Positions 26,232 to 36,079 are shown, counted from the first letter of the stretch. The stretch: 64,000 nt of DNA from Flavobacterium denitrificans DSM 15936 (GCF_000425445.1 NZ_KE384377.1:676070-740069), one strand, 5' to 3'. Translations and numbers: made by a program. Notes: a model not told the origin generated them from the sequence alone.

Positions 26232-27678
26232 TTTGTTTTAAGTTAGGGTTAAGATTAGTATTGTAGGTTGGTATTGGTAATACAAATTTTAAAGAAGGAT
26301 ATTTTATGCTGCAGTTGGTCGAAATACAGCCATCATTACGTGAAATATCTTTATGATTTCGAACCAAATCAAAGAAAAGATGTCCTTCAAAACAAAGTTC
26401 TTTTCTGCGTTCTAAAAGAATTTCTTCTTTAAGATTGGAAGTATTTGTTGCTAAAGTTGCATTGGCACGAGCACGAATGGTGTTTAAATCAGCCAAAGCA
26501 AGATCAGATCGGTTATTTCCTAAAGCCGCTTCGGCACGTATTAAATACATTTCGCTTAATCGAAAAGCTACGTAGCCAGGATTATCTTGAAATTTCTTCG
26601 TAAAGCTATAATTTACATTCGTCAATACGCCATTTACCAAAGTAGAAAGAGGTCTTTCAAGAAACAGTTGTTTTCTTAAATCAGTGCTTTCGTATAAATT
26701 CAGAAGATCGTTTGAAGCCACATATTTCTGAAAACTTGTCGCCGATGTATAACCAAAACTTTGTGACATTGATCCTCCAACTAACCCTTCGGAATCTTTA
26801 TGAACTGAAAATTCCAATAAGATTTCTGATACAGGAAGATCTGTTTTTTCCCATTCTGCAACCAAATTTTCTTTTGGCATCAGAGTTACTCCAGAGGTAG
26901 TAATAACATCATTTGCCGTTTGATAAGCATTTGCCCAATCATTTTTTTGAAAATATACTCTCGCAAGCAATGCTTTTGCACTGTTTCTACTAAAAAACGA
27001 ATACGATGGACCAGAAAGAAGCGAACTGTCAGAATACTTTTCGATTGCCTTTTTCAAATCAGCTATGATTAATTCGTAGGTACGTTTTGCAGTTTCTCGG
27101 GCTGGATATTGTATTCCAGATTTTATTGAATTTGTATTGTAAATGATTCCTAAATGCGATGCATCGGTTGTGTAATTGTAATTTTGGCTGTAGAGCAATG
27201 ATACAAGAAAATGTGTATAAGCCCTGATCGTTGTAGCCTCAGCAATAATCTGATTTTTTTCTGCTTCTGTAGCATCTTTTAAGGCAGGAGTATATTCTAA
27301 AATCAGATTAGCTTGATTGATAATAGAATAAGCATCATCATAAAACATTTTAAAATCGCTTGTTAATGCAATGTCTTCAAAAGAATATACTTTTTGCGTA
27401 TTTGTAGAAGGATCAATTCGACCGCGATTTGAACCCGAAGAAATAGGTGTGAATTTTAAATTACCCCCTTGCAAATCAGCATAAACAGCAAAACGCTCGC
27501 CTCTTAAATTGGCTTCCACTTCAGTATAAAGACCGCTTAGTGCTGTTAAAACTCCTTGTTTATTTTGCAAAAGTTCATCTATAGAAGTTTGTGTTCCAGG
27601 CTCCTGTTCCAAAAAATCACTACAGCTTTGTAATGATAAAAACAGCAAAAGTATTGTAATGTATTTTGAGTATTTCAT
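26218..27678 (-). CDS. SusD/RagB-like substrate-binding lipoprotein
   Basis: I take ATG 27678 (486 residues), 4 bp after the SusC stop. An earlier in-frame start at 27747 lies inside susC. Signal MKYSKYITILLLFLSLQSC lipidates Cys19, followed by SDFLEQEPGTQTSIDELL, the standard SusD opening. Tetratricopeptide-type helices (EAEKNQIIAEATTIRAYTHF, NSAKALLARVYFQKNDWANA) and the C-terminal signature FRLSEMYLIRAEAALGNN...LNTIRARAN...ILLERRKELCFEGHLFFDLVR confirm the family. It caps the SusC channel at the cell surface. Because of the sigma/FecR genes upstream, the ligand may be something other than a glycan. Confidence 0.94.
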   Translation of the reverse strand: MKYSKYITILLLFLSLQSCSDFLEQEPGTQTSIDELLQNKQGVLTALSGLYTEVEANLRGERFAVYADLQGGNLKFTPISSGSNRGRIDPSTNTQKVYSFEDIALTSDFKMFYDDAYSIINQANLILEYTPALKDATEAEKNQIIAEATTIRAYTHFLVSLLYSQNYNYTTDASHLGIIYNTNSIKSGIQYPARETAKRTYELIIADLKKAIEKYSDSSLLSGPSYSFFSRNSAKALLARVYFQKNDWANAYQTANDVITTSGVTLMPKENLVAEWEKTDLPVSEILLEFSVHKDSEGLVGGSMSQSFGYTSATSFQKYVASNDLLNLYESTDLRKQLFLERPLSTLVNGVLTNVNYSFTKKFQDNPGYVAFRLSEMYLIRAEAALGNNRSDLALADLNTIRARANATLATNTSNLKEEILLERRKELCFEGHLFFDLVRNHKDISRNDGCISTNCSIKYPSLKFVLPIPTYNTNLNPNLKQNESY

Positions 27679-27682
27679 TTTT

Positions 27683-30600
27683 TTAAAATTTAGCATTAAC
27701 CCCCAGTGAGATTGTTCTGGCTTGTGGATAAGTGTAACTATATTCACGTATTCCGTTCATCCCTTTCGGACTCTTTTCTTTGTACCAATATGCCACATTC
27801 GATACATCTGCAAATACATGGAGCGCACTCAAGAATTTGTTTTTTAAAGGAACATTGTAACTCAAATTGATATTGCTGATTCGTACATAAGTAGCATCAT
27901 ACAAATATTTGGTCAGGTTGGGAATAATAGGCGAAAGTGTTGCGGCAGATTGCGAAACATTATCACCTGGATTTCTCCAATAATCGTATGCATTTACAGA
28001 AAGATTTCTGTTAGATGTGTTGTTATATTGATCGATCAGAAGATTTGAAGCTAAAAAATCTCCTCCAATCTGAAAATCTCCTCTTACAGATAAAGTAAGA
28101 TTATTATAAAAGGTAAAAGTGTTATAAAAACCTCCGTAAGCATCAGCTTGTTTGTCTCCAATTGGTTCCCAGTCAGCAATTGTATAAAGTCCGTTATAGG
28201 TTTTGGCATCGTAAATTTTGCCATTTTTTTCTACTAAATCTCTACCCGTAGCTGGATCAACTCCAACCCATTTTACACCCCAAATTGTAGTAGTGCTATA
28301 GCCAATTTTTTGTGCCAAAGCCAAATTTGCCTGAGAATAGTCACTTCCTAAACCTTTTAAATCAGTTACTTTGCTGTCTATGGTAGAAATATTGAATGCA
28401 GTTGTCCACTTAAAGGCATTGCTTTTTACCCATTTTATTCTGGTAGTAAGTTCCAACCCTTTGTTATACATGTCCGAAGCGTTTAATTGAACCGTATTAT
28501 AACCTGTTTCAGTCGGAATGTCTCTTGTTGTGATCAAATCGGTTTTGTTGTCGTAATAATATTCTAATGTCAATTCAATTCTATTAAAAATATTAAAGTC
28601 AAATCCGACATTGAATTTTGTATTTTTTTCCCAACTTAAGTTGCCGTTTGGAGCTTCTCCTGTAGTAGCACCAATACTGCCATTATAATTGTTATTGCTT
28701 ACAATGTAAAGGCCTTTTGATCGGTACGAACCAATTCTGGAGTTTCCTGTTGTACCAAAACTGGTTTTAAACTTCAAGAAATCAATCCATGTATTTGACG
28801 CAAGAAAATCTTCGTTGCTTGCAATCCAGCTAATACCCGCACCGCCATTGTAAGCCACATTTGTATCATCTCCAAAAACAGAACTTTCATCACGACGAAA
28901 ATTTGCTAATAGATAATAACGTTTTTTATAGTTATAATTCACCTGCGATAAAAGCGAAACTCTGGAGTTGTAACTGATTTCGCTTCTATACGTCTGGCCG
29001 GCCTTGGATTCATCTACATTTGGTGTTGCCGGATTATCATCGCGTATAGCATCAGTAACATTATTAATTCGATTTGGATTAACAAATCCGACTCCTGATT
29101 TATAATTAAAATCGGTTTTGTCTTCACTCAGTTCAAAACCTACGATACCATCTACAGTATGACTTTCGTTTAATTGTTTGTTGAACAAAGCTTGTCCCTG
29201 CCAATTCCATTTTGTGGAATTTCTTTGGTTGATCAAACGACGTCCCCAACCTGGATAAAGAGTATTGTTAAGAGTAAAAGAACCGTTAAACTGACCGCTT
29301 TCATTTTCGGCAGAAAAGTAACGATCCTGATCTTTATCAGTATAATCAAGACCAAAGAGCGTCGAAAATTTGATGAATTTGTTTAACTCATAAGACAAAT
29401 TCAAACTTCCTAAAATTCCATACGTCTGCGTTTCATTTTTATTTTGTGCAATTGCTGCCAGAGGATTTCCACGTGTTTGACCGCTAACACCCAAATCAGC
29501 ATAAGAACCATCTGCATTATAAGGTGCATTGGTAGGCAAATAAGCGAAGCCATAAAAGATATTTGGTGCGTCTTTTTCTACATAACTAGGATTAAGCATC
29601 AAGTTTGCCGACCATTTTCCAGAATTAAAGCCTAAATTAATGCCTGCATTTAATTGTTTGGTGCTATTTCCAATTTGTGGCTCATCAATTTTTAAATAAC
29701 TAATATTGGTGCGATACGAAAATTTTGAAGTTGCACCTGATACGTTGAAATTGTATTTGTTGTAAACGCCGGCTCTGTTTAATATTTCAAACCAATCAGT
29801 ATTTACACCATTATAGGCCACAGGAATATAACCAGACGTAGTGTTTTTCAGGAACTCATTTCTAAGCTCAGTATATTGTTCTCCATTTAAATATTTGATT
29901 CGGTTTACAGCTGAAGAAATTCCGAGCTGGTTTGAAAAACCAAATTGTGCTTTTCCTTTTTTACCTTTTTTTGTAGTAATCAAAATTACTCCATTTGCAC
30001 CGTCGGCCCCATAAATACCAACAGCTGCGGCATCTTTTAAAACCGAAATCGTTTCAATATTTTCGGGCGCAATTTTCATCAAAGGATTGGCCAGATTTTC
30101 AGCCGAATCACCAGAACCATCAAATACACTGCTGTCGATTGCATATTCCTCGCTCATCACAACACCGTCAATAATGATTAATGGCTGTGAAGAAGTCCCT
30201 GTGATGGCACCAGTTAAAGACGATAATGTACCTTGACCGCGAATATTGATTTTTACAGGACCACCAACACCAGTAGTATTTTCTACTAAAACTCCGGCAA
30301 TTTGTCCTGTAATCATTTTATCAAAACTTTCAGAAGCTTGTTCTACCGCAATGTCTTTTGCGTTTAAAGTCGAAATACTTCCAACAATTTCTTCTTTTAA
30401 TTTGGTAGTCCCATACGATGAAGTAATCACAATCGGATTTAGTTCATCAGTAGTTTCTTTAAGGTTAAAAATGAAATTCTTTTTATTATCAGCTTTTTGC
30501 GATTGCGTTTCCATTCCTAAAAAGCCAACTTCAAGCACAATATTCGGAATGTCGTTTCCTTTTAATTGATATGCAAATTTTCCATTTGAATCTGTTATAG

Positions 30601-31039
30601 CACCCATTCCAGTTCCCTTTATGCGTATTGTCGCGCCAGGAAGAGGCAAATTGTCTTTAGCATTATAAACAATTCCAGTTATAAACCTTTCTGTTTCTGG
30701 TGAAGCATTTTGAAGAGCAGGAGCAGAGCTCGTAAGCAAAACTTGCTTTTTCTGGATATAAAATGAAATGTTTTTGTCTTTCAACAACTGTTTTAAAGTG
30801 GTTTCTAAAGTAGCATTGTTAACGTCTAAATCTGCTAATTGTTCAATATCAATTTTTCTGGCATTATAAATTATTCTAAAATCCGTTTGTTCTTCAATTG
30901 TTTTGATAATTAGGCTTATAGGTTTGTTTTTGGCATGTATGGTAATTAATTTGTTTTGAGAAAATCCTTTAAAACCAGATATGAGTAGAGCCAAGAAAAA
31001 CAAAATTTTTCTTAAAACGGGTTGTATCGTAAATGTCAT
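27683..31039 (-). CDS. SusC/RagA-like TonB-dependent transporter with STN signalling domain
   Basis: 1118 residues. After the signal peptide (FFLALLISGFKGFSQ), an STN domain (about 28-112) matches FecA-type signalling receptors. A carboxypeptidase-like domain begins at ITGIVYNAKDNLPLPGATIRI, then the plug carries GTLSSLTGAITGTSSQPLIIIDGV and AAVGIYGADGANGVILITTKKGKKG. The barrel ends ARTISLGVNAKF with a terminal Phe. STN plus the adjacent FecR and sigma genes means that ligand binding outside should signal through FecR to the sigma factor. It lies 10 bp after fecR. Substrate unknown. Confidence 0.95.
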   Translation of the reverse strand: MTFTIQPVLRKILFFLALLISGFKGFSQNKLITIHAKNKPISLIIKTIEEQTDFRIIYNARKIDIEQLADLDVNNATLETTLKQLLKDKNISFYIQKKQVLLTSSAPALQNASPETERFITGIVYNAKDNLPLPGATIRIKGTGMGAITDSNGKFAYQLKGNDIPNIVLEVGFLGMETQSQKADNKKNFIFNLKETTDELNPIVITSSYGTTKLKEEIVGSISTLNAKDIAVEQASESFDKMITGQIAGVLVENTTGVGGPVKINIRGQGTLSSLTGAITGTSSQPLIIIDGVVMSEEYAIDSSVFDGSGDSAENLANPLMKIAPENIETISVLKDAAAVGIYGADGANGVILITTKKGKKGKAQFGFSNQLGISSAVNRIKYLNGEQYTELRNEFLKNTTSGYIPVAYNGVNTDWFEILNRAGVYNKYNFNVSGATSKFSYRTNISYLKIDEPQIGNSTKQLNAGINLGFNSGKWSANLMLNPSYVEKDAPNIFYGFAYLPTNAPYNADGSYADLGVSGQTRGNPLAAIAQNKNETQTYGILGSLNLSYELNKFIKFSTLFGLDYTDKDQDRYFSAENESGQFNGSFTLNNTLYPGWGRRLINQRNSTKWNWQGQALFNKQLNESHTVDGIVGFELSEDKTDFNYKSGVGFVNPNRINNVTDAIRDDNPATPNVDESKAGQTYRSEISYNSRVSLLSQVNYNYKKRYYLLANFRRDESSVFGDDTNVAYNGGAGISWIASNEDFLASNTWIDFLKFKTSFGTTGNSRIGSYRSKGLYIVSNNNYNGSIGATTGEAPNGNLSWEKNTKFNVGFDFNIFNRIELTLEYYYDNKTDLITTRDIPTETGYNTVQLNASDMYNKGLELTTRIKWVKSNAFKWTTAFNISTIDSKVTDLKGLGSDYSQANLALAQKIGYSTTTIWGVKWVGVDPATGRDLVEKNGKIYDAKTYNGLYTIADWEPIGDKQADAYGGFYNTFTFYNNLTLSVRGDFQIGGDFLASNLLIDQYNNTSNRNLSVNAYDYWRNPGDNVSQSAATLSPIIPNLTKYLYDATYVRISNINLSYNVPLKNKFLSALHVFADVSNVAYWYKEKSPKGMNGIREYSYTYPQARTISLGVNAKF

Positions 31040-31049
31040 GTTTGTTTAT

Positions 31050-32153
31050 TTATCGAGGATTGGTAATGGTAATGGTTTTTTGTTCAATCGAATAATTAAA
31101 AGGCGTGTCGCGTTTTAGAAGATCTAAAATGTTCTCGACACTCGACTCGCTGATGTTTATTGTACCCGTAAAATTCTGTCTGGCCAAATCAGAATTTTCG
31201 TTGATAATTTCAACATCATAAGTACGCTGAATGATTTTTGCGATGGTAGAAAAAGGAGTGTCTTTAAAAGCAAGTTCGCCTTTTGTCCAGGCAACATAAA
31301 AGGCTGGTTCGACTTCTTTTACGACAATTTTTTTGGAATTATTATGCCAAGTTGCCATTTGATTTGGCGCAAGCAAAACTACATTTGAAGAATTTACGGC
31401 TTCAGACATTTCAATACTTCCTTCAATTAATGTACCGTTGACTGTTGGGTTTTCAGGATAAGCGCTCACATTAAACTTAGTTCCCAAAACTTCAACATTT
31501 ACTTGATTAGCGTGTACGATGAACGGATGCATCTTATCTTTTGCAACTTCAAAAAATGCTTCACCGGTCAAATACACATTTCGATTTCCGTTAATGCCAA
31601 ATTGTTCTGGATAACGAAGTGTTGTGCCTGAATTCAAGCTGACAACAGTTCCGTCTGAAAGTTGAAGCTTGAAACGTTTTCCGTATGGAACTTTTAATGT
31701 GTTGTAATTAACTTCTTGATCTTGAGCTTTTCCAAAGTAAATTATTTGGTTTGGAAATTTTTTGGCAACTAAAACACCTTGATCATTTAAAAGTTCCGTC
31801 TGATTTTTTCCTCTAAAATATTCTAAACGGCCGTCGCCGAGAGTAAGAACAATTTCTTTTGAAGTTTCAGATTTGTTTTTAAATATAAATAAAGTTGTTC
31901 CAATGCTCAAAAACAGTAAAAATACTGCCGCATAGTGCAAATATTTTCTGATGCTGTTTTTTGGCTTCATTTGGATTACCGGAACTGCTTCAATTGATAA
32001 ATCTGCTGAAAGAGTGGTTAAAACCCAAGCTTTTTTTGCAGTAATAAATTGATTTTTGTTCTCTTCTGATGCTTCAATCCAATCAAAAAGTGCCTGAACT
32101 TCTTGTTCCGAAGCTTCATTAGTAAGGTATTTATTTACAATTTCCGATGTCAT
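31050..32153 (-). CDS. FecR-type anti-sigma factor
   Basis: 367 residues. An N-terminal cytoplasmic part (LTNEASEQEVQALFDWIEAS) would bind the sigma factor. One membrane helix (YLHYAAVFLLFLSIGTTLFI, about 90-110) follows. The periplasmic FecR domain includes LKVPYGKRFKLQLSDGTVVS and LNSGTTLRYPEQF, then GEAFFEVAKDKMHPF. A C-terminal DUF4974-type domain (GELAFKDTPFSTIAKIIQRTYD) contacts the STN domain of the receptor. It is placed between the sigma gene (67 bp upstream) and the SusC gene, the standard order for this trans-envelope signalling module. Confidence 0.95.
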   Translation of the reverse strand: MTSEIVNKYLTNEASEQEVQALFDWIEASEENKNQFITAKKAWVLTTLSADLSIEAVPVIQMKPKNSIRKYLHYAAVFLLFLSIGTTLFIFKNKSETSKEIVLTLGDGRLEYFRGKNQTELLNDQGVLVAKKFPNQIIYFGKAQDQEVNYNTLKVPYGKRFKLQLSDGTVVSLNSGTTLRYPEQFGINGNRNVYLTGEAFFEVAKDKMHPFIVHANQVNVEVLGTKFNVSAYPENPTVNGTLIEGSIEMSEAVNSSNVVLLAPNQMATWHNNSKKIVVKEVEPAFYVAWTKGELAFKDTPFSTIAKIIQRTYDVEIINENSDLARQNFTGTINISESSVENILDLLKRDTPFNYSIEQKTITITNPR

Positions 32154-32220
32154 ATTTGCGTTTTAGAACTTCTCGCTATAGTTAGTACACTTCAGAATTA
32201 AAATACCCTACCTTTAGTTT

Positions 32221-32820
32221 TTAATTATTATAAATAAGAATAAAAATCAAGAATAAATAATCGGATAATTTGGTTTTTAAAATCTTCAAAGCCTTTGTCA
32301 TATGGGCTTCAACAGCTTTTAATGTTACTCCCATTTCTTCCGCGATTTCTGAATTTTTTTTGTTCTCGAAGCGTTTTTTTATAAAAACTTCTCTAGTTTT
32401 TGGCGGTAAATCGTTAATAGATTCCTGAATTATGCGTTCTAATTCGGTTAATTCTAAAGCGTCGAATTGAATTGAATTCAAAACTTCAATATTCAATTCT
32501 TTTTCTTTTTGATTTAAGAGGTCATTTTTGAATTTATCTTTCACTTTGTTGTGGCGAATTAAATTCAAGCATTTTGATTTGGCATAAGTGAACAAGAACG
32601 CTTGAATTCCGTTTATAGATTCAACGTTTTCTCGATTTTGCCATAAATGCAATAAAGCTTCTTGAGCAAGATTTTCAGCTTCGTTTTGATCATTAATAAA
32701 CTGAAAATTGAAAGATTGTATTCTCCTGAAATATTTATCATAAAAAAACTTGAATGCAGTTTCATCGCCTTCCTTGAAGGATTGGAAAGAATTTAATTCT
32801 AAACTGGCATTATTGTTCAT
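32221..32820 (-). CDS. ECF sigma factor, FecI-like
   Basis: I take ATG 32820 (199 residues) over a TTG one codon earlier. Region 2 includes DETAFKFFYDKYFRRIQSF and AENLAQEALLHLWQNRENV. Region 4 has LPPKTREVFIKKRFENKKNSEIAEEMGVTL followed by the recognition helix KAVEAHMTKALKILK. The C-terminus SDYLFLIFILIYNN is hydrophobic, which is frequent in Bacteroidota FecI-like factors. It should direct transcription of the receptor operon when FecR releases or activates it. Confidence 0.95.
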   Translation of the reverse strand: MNNNASLELNSFQSFKEGDETAFKFFYDKYFRRIQSFNFQFINDQNEAENLAQEALLHLWQNRENVESINGIQAFLFTYAKSKCLNLIRHNKVKDKFKNDLLNQKEKELNIEVLNSIQFDALELTELERIIQESINDLPPKTREVFIKKRFENKKNSEIAEEMGVTLKAVEAHMTKALKILKTKLSDYLFLIFILIYNN

Positions 32821-32873
32821 CAAACGAAATTTATTTTGGAAAGCAATATTAACTGGATTTGCTAAGAAAGCGG

Positions 32874-32881
32874 CAAATATA
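32874..32881 (-). promoter_or_regulatory. Candidate -7 element for the sigma factor gene
   Basis: On the minus strand this reads TATATTTG, matching TANNTTTG, 54 bp before the start codon. No TTTG at the ideal upstream distance was found, so it is tentative. Confidence 0.4.
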
Positions 32882-33013
32882 AAAGTTTATTTATATTAAT
32901 TCTAAATAAAATTCAAATAAAGAACCTTGAAGGAAATTTTATTCAGAATTGGTTTAGTTTTAATCGCAAAACAATAAAGATTTTTGTTTATGCTTGTGTT
33001 GTATAAACGCAAA

Positions 33014-33048
33014 GTTTCGCAAAGCTTTGTATAAAAACTTTGCGAAAC
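33014..33048. repeat. CAAAG-type hairpin between permease and sigma genes
   Basis: gtttcgcaaag (33014-33024) pairs perfectly with ctttgcgaaac (33038-33048). It lies 41 bp after the permease stop on the minus strand and has no T run, so it is a repeat element more than a strong terminator. The outer copy acgcaaag precedes it at 33007-33014. Confidence 0.65.
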
Positions 33049-33088
33049 ATTGTATAAATCTAAGATCTAATTGCTGTAGGAATTGCGG

Positions 33089-34432
33089 TTAAATCATACG
33101 TTTAAAATTAAACCACCCCATACCAATCAACAAAACATTAAAAGCAAGCAATGGCAAAAACGCCTTTGTAAAACTAATTTCAGTTGCATCAGTAAACGTT
33201 TCTACTTTATAGTCGTCCCAGTCTTGCTGCTCAACAGGAGCATTATCAAAGATTTTTGGATAAAAATGCAAACGCAGCTTTTCATGAAATTTTGTTGTCT
33301 CTTTTAAGAATGAAAGCTGGTTTTTTAAATCAGATTTTGCGATTTCGTTTAGCTGAATCTGTGTATGAAGCGTTGGAATAAATTGCGCAATGGCTTCACT
33401 CGCATGATTTCTTTGCTCCAATTTTGCTTCTAATTCTTTTGATTGCACTGCCGATTCGTCGTCGCCCATTTGTTGCATCGCATAATACCAAAGCCAGCTG
33501 AATTCTGCGTCAGGCAAAACATAGTTTTTGAATTGCGGATAATGTTCGTAGAATTTGTTTAATGTTGTTTGTTTATCCATATCCCACTTTTCATGATATG
33601 CATTTCGTTGTTTCAATGTCAATTCTAAAGCCTCTGGAACCTTGTACTTATTGATGATATAGGTGTTTATTGCAGCCGGAAGAATGATAATCAAAAACAA
33701 CCAGATTGTCAGCAAAATGACTGCATTGAAATTTGAATTTTTTTGGAGAGAAACAATAAAAAAGCAAACTGAAAACCATAATAAGACATACAAAACGGCA
33801 ATTCCGTAAAATACAGCAAATGATTTATCGACAGGGATTTGCAGAAAAATAATCGCAATTATAAGCAGTAAAGTCAAAAGACCAATTAAACTCAGAATTC
33901 GGACATAAAACAATTTTAGAATATAAAAAAACGTGTTTGAGCTTTGCGTAGCGACAATTTTCCAGGTTCCTGACTCTTTTTCTTCGGAAATTAGATTGTA
34001 TGAAAAAGCAATAATCAGAAGAGGGAAGAGGTACAACAACACAAAACTAAAATCGATATTTCCCGCCAGAAGGTTGCTCGGATTATTGAGTTCCGAATCG
34101 TATTTCTGCGCTTCTAATCCACGAATGGTAACACTTTGAATTGATGGATTTACGTCGCGTTGTCCGATAACTAAACTGTTTATTGGCAGGGTTTTGTTGA
34201 CCAGTGAAAATTTGACATAATACAACAGTAGTCCAATTTCGTCTTTGTGAAAAGAGGCATTTCGAGCGATGTGTTCTTTTTGATAAATAGTCGTTTCAGC
34301 AATATTATTTTGCTGTTTTTCTTGAAATTGAAGTCCAATTAAAAGGCTTATAAAACCAATAATCAGCAAAAAAAGCAATCCAAATTTGGTTCCTTTTGAG
34401 CGTATAAAATTTTTGAATAAAAGTTGTAACAT
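33089..34432 (-). CDS. ABC-2 type transporter permease (DUF3526 type), second copy
   Basis: 447 residues. An N-terminal membrane helix (GLLFLLIIGFISLLIGLQF) is followed by a large periplasmic segment, then a group of helices (IDFSFVLLYLFPLLIIAFSYNL, LIGLLTLLLIIAIIFL, IAVLYVLLWFSVCFFIV, VILLTIWLFLIIILPAAI), another large soluble segment (about 265-405) and a last helix. The motif FSYNLISEEKESGTWK matches the ISxEKExGT signature of ABC-2 permeases. It is 3 bp after the other permease, so the two probably form a heterodimer with the ATPase encoded upstream. Confidence 0.88.
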   Translation of the reverse strand: MLQLLFKNFIRSKGTKFGLLFLLIIGFISLLIGLQFQEKQQNNIAETTIYQKEHIARNASFHKDEIGLLLYYVKFSLVNKTLPINSLVIGQRDVNPSIQSVTIRGLEAQKYDSELNNPSNLLAGNIDFSFVLLYLFPLLIIAFSYNLISEEKESGTWKIVATQSSNTFFYILKLFYVRILSLIGLLTLLLIIAIIFLQIPVDKSFAVFYGIAVLYVLLWFSVCFFIVSLQKNSNFNAVILLTIWLFLIIILPAAINTYIINKYKVPEALELTLKQRNAYHEKWDMDKQTTLNKFYEHYPQFKNYVLPDAEFSWLWYYAMQQMGDDESAVQSKELEAKLEQRNHASEAIAQFIPTLHTQIQLNEIAKSDLKNQLSFLKETTKFHEKLRLHFYPKIFDNAPVEQQDWDDYKVETFTDATEISFTKAFLPLLAFNVLLIGMGWFNFKRMI

Positions 34433-34434
34433 AA

Positions 34435-35886
34435 TTAGATTGCATTAAGGTTTTTAGCAGCAAAACGAATGAGCATAAAGAGTATAATTATCCAAAACGA
34501 AACGGAAATTATAGAAAGGATTTCGGTTTTTAGAACGTCTGAAATTCCTTTTGGTTCATAGTGAAATTCCTCGACATCGGCCCAATGCTCTTTGCCAATT
34601 GTAAGTGGTTTTTCCTTCGCCCCCGGTTTTTTATTACTGATATATTTAATTTGTAAAGCATTCATTTTCTGTGCCATATCGTAGCGGTAAATTTCAGCTT
34701 GTTTTTGGAAATCGATATACGAATCATAATCCGTGTTTGACAATCCCATGGACAAATTTTTCATTGCGATATACGGATTCAGAAATGAAACTGCTTTTGA
34801 AAAACTGTTTTGTTTGTCATAAATTTTTAAAAGCTTTTCTAAATGATCGTTGTAAATTTTAGAGCTTATGCGTTCGCCTTCGGTCATAATAAATCCTGAA
34901 TAATTGAAAGGCAGTTTTTGTACCGAATCGACTTTGTAAGTTCGTAACAACGAATCTTTTATCGCTTTGTAATGAACATCATTCGGATTGTGGCTGTCAC
35001 CTTGTTTCAAAATATCCTGTTCGATTTCGCTATTAAACTGAACTTTTGACGGAGCCTCATACAAATAAGCGCCAATTGCTTGCGAAGTTCTTGGTAAAAT
35101 AATGGTCAGAATCAGCCAAATTCCAATTAAGGAAACCAATGCTTTTTTTGAGGTTTTGCTTGACGCTGAAACCAAAACTGCAATTACACAAAAGAACATT
35201 AGATAAATAAAATGAAACAGAATAAACAAAATCATTTTGAAAGTTTCATCTGCTGAAATCGTAAAGTTTTGAAGCAAAAGCCAAACGAAAACCAAAACAA
35301 GAATTGTTGGAATAAAAAGCAGCATAATGACACTAGCGATTCCGAAGATTTTCCCAAATAAAAGCTGTTTCCAACTGATTCCTTGGCTTAAAAGTAATTT
35401 TAAAGTTCCATTTTCTCTTTCGAAAGCTATGGCGTTAAATCCTATGAAAAAGATTAAAAGCGGTAATAAAATCTGTAAAACCATTCCAATGCTGATTTCT
35501 CCAAAACGAAGCATGCTGTTTGAAAATCCGGCTTCAGAGAAATTTGCTGTGTTTTGTTTATGAGCCTCAAGGAAAATAGCATTTCCGAAAAACGGTTCCA
35601 TTCCAAATTCGAAAACACTTAATGACGTACTTTTTCTAAACGCAAAATTTCCGTAATGTGCCATTCGATGCGGATTTTTATCTGGATTTTTCAACCAGTC
35701 TTCGCGTGATTCGTGCTGGTATTTTTCGCTGGCTTCATTTTGGCTTTTGTAATTATCCCAGCCCAAAAATGTTGCAAATAAAAGCAGTGCACCAATAAAA
35801 AGTGTAATAATATAAATTGCCGGATTTTTAAAAACAGAATTTTTAAAATGTCTGGCTATAAGGAGTTCAGTGTGTAATAATTTCAT
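34435..35886 (-). CDS. ABC-2 type transporter permease (DUF3526 type), first copy
   Basis: 483 residues with the same layout as the following gene: first helix YIITLFIGALLLFATFLGW, periplasmic segment, then helices ending IWLILTIILPRTSQAIGAYL, a long soluble insert (about 270-440), and a final helix (IISVSFWIIILFMLIRF). The signature GFNAIAFERENGTLKLLLSQG fits ABC-2 permeases. The pair of DUF3526 proteins next to a TonB receptor and an ATPase is a recurring Bacteroidota arrangement. The substrate is not established. It lies 193 bp after the receptor, across a palindromic repeat. Confidence 0.88.
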   Translation of the reverse strand: MKLLHTELLIARHFKNSVFKNPAIYIITLFIGALLLFATFLGWDNYKSQNEASEKYQHESREDWLKNPDKNPHRMAHYGNFAFRKSTSLSVFEFGMEPFFGNAIFLEAHKQNTANFSEAGFSNSMLRFGEISIGMVLQILLPLLIFFIGFNAIAFERENGTLKLLLSQGISWKQLLFGKIFGIASVIMLLFIPTILVLVFVWLLLQNFTISADETFKMILFILFHFIYLMFFCVIAVLVSASSKTSKKALVSLIGIWLILTIILPRTSQAIGAYLYEAPSKVQFNSEIEQDILKQGDSHNPNDVHYKAIKDSLLRTYKVDSVQKLPFNYSGFIMTEGERISSKIYNDHLEKLLKIYDKQNSFSKAVSFLNPYIAMKNLSMGLSNTDYDSYIDFQKQAEIYRYDMAQKMNALQIKYISNKKPGAKEKPLTIGKEHWADVEEFHYEPKGISDVLKTEILSIISVSFWIIILFMLIRFAAKNLNAI

Positions 35887-35919
35887 ATTAATTAAAATTT
35901 ATCTATTGAGTGTAATTTG

Positions 35920-36060
35920 TTTAAACACATAGAAACATAGAATTTTTTCTAAAGAAGGTAATTGAAAGGAACTAGTTCCTAACACATAGCTATGTGAATT
36001 TATGCGAGTGAAACGCCTTTTTTTAAAATCAATCAAAAACTATGTTTCTATGTGTTTAAA
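35920..36060. repeat. 21-bp perfect inverted repeat enclosing two further palindromes
   Basis: Arms 35920-35940 and 36040-36060 are perfect reverse complements (tttaaacacatagaaacat plus ag). Inside lie ggaactagttcc at 35968-35979 and cacatagctatgtg at 35983-35996, both perfect palindromes. It occupies the spacer between the TonB receptor (stop 36080) and the first permease (start 35886). Confidence 0.88.
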
Positions 36061-36079
36061 TATTTTTCAGCTCAACGAA

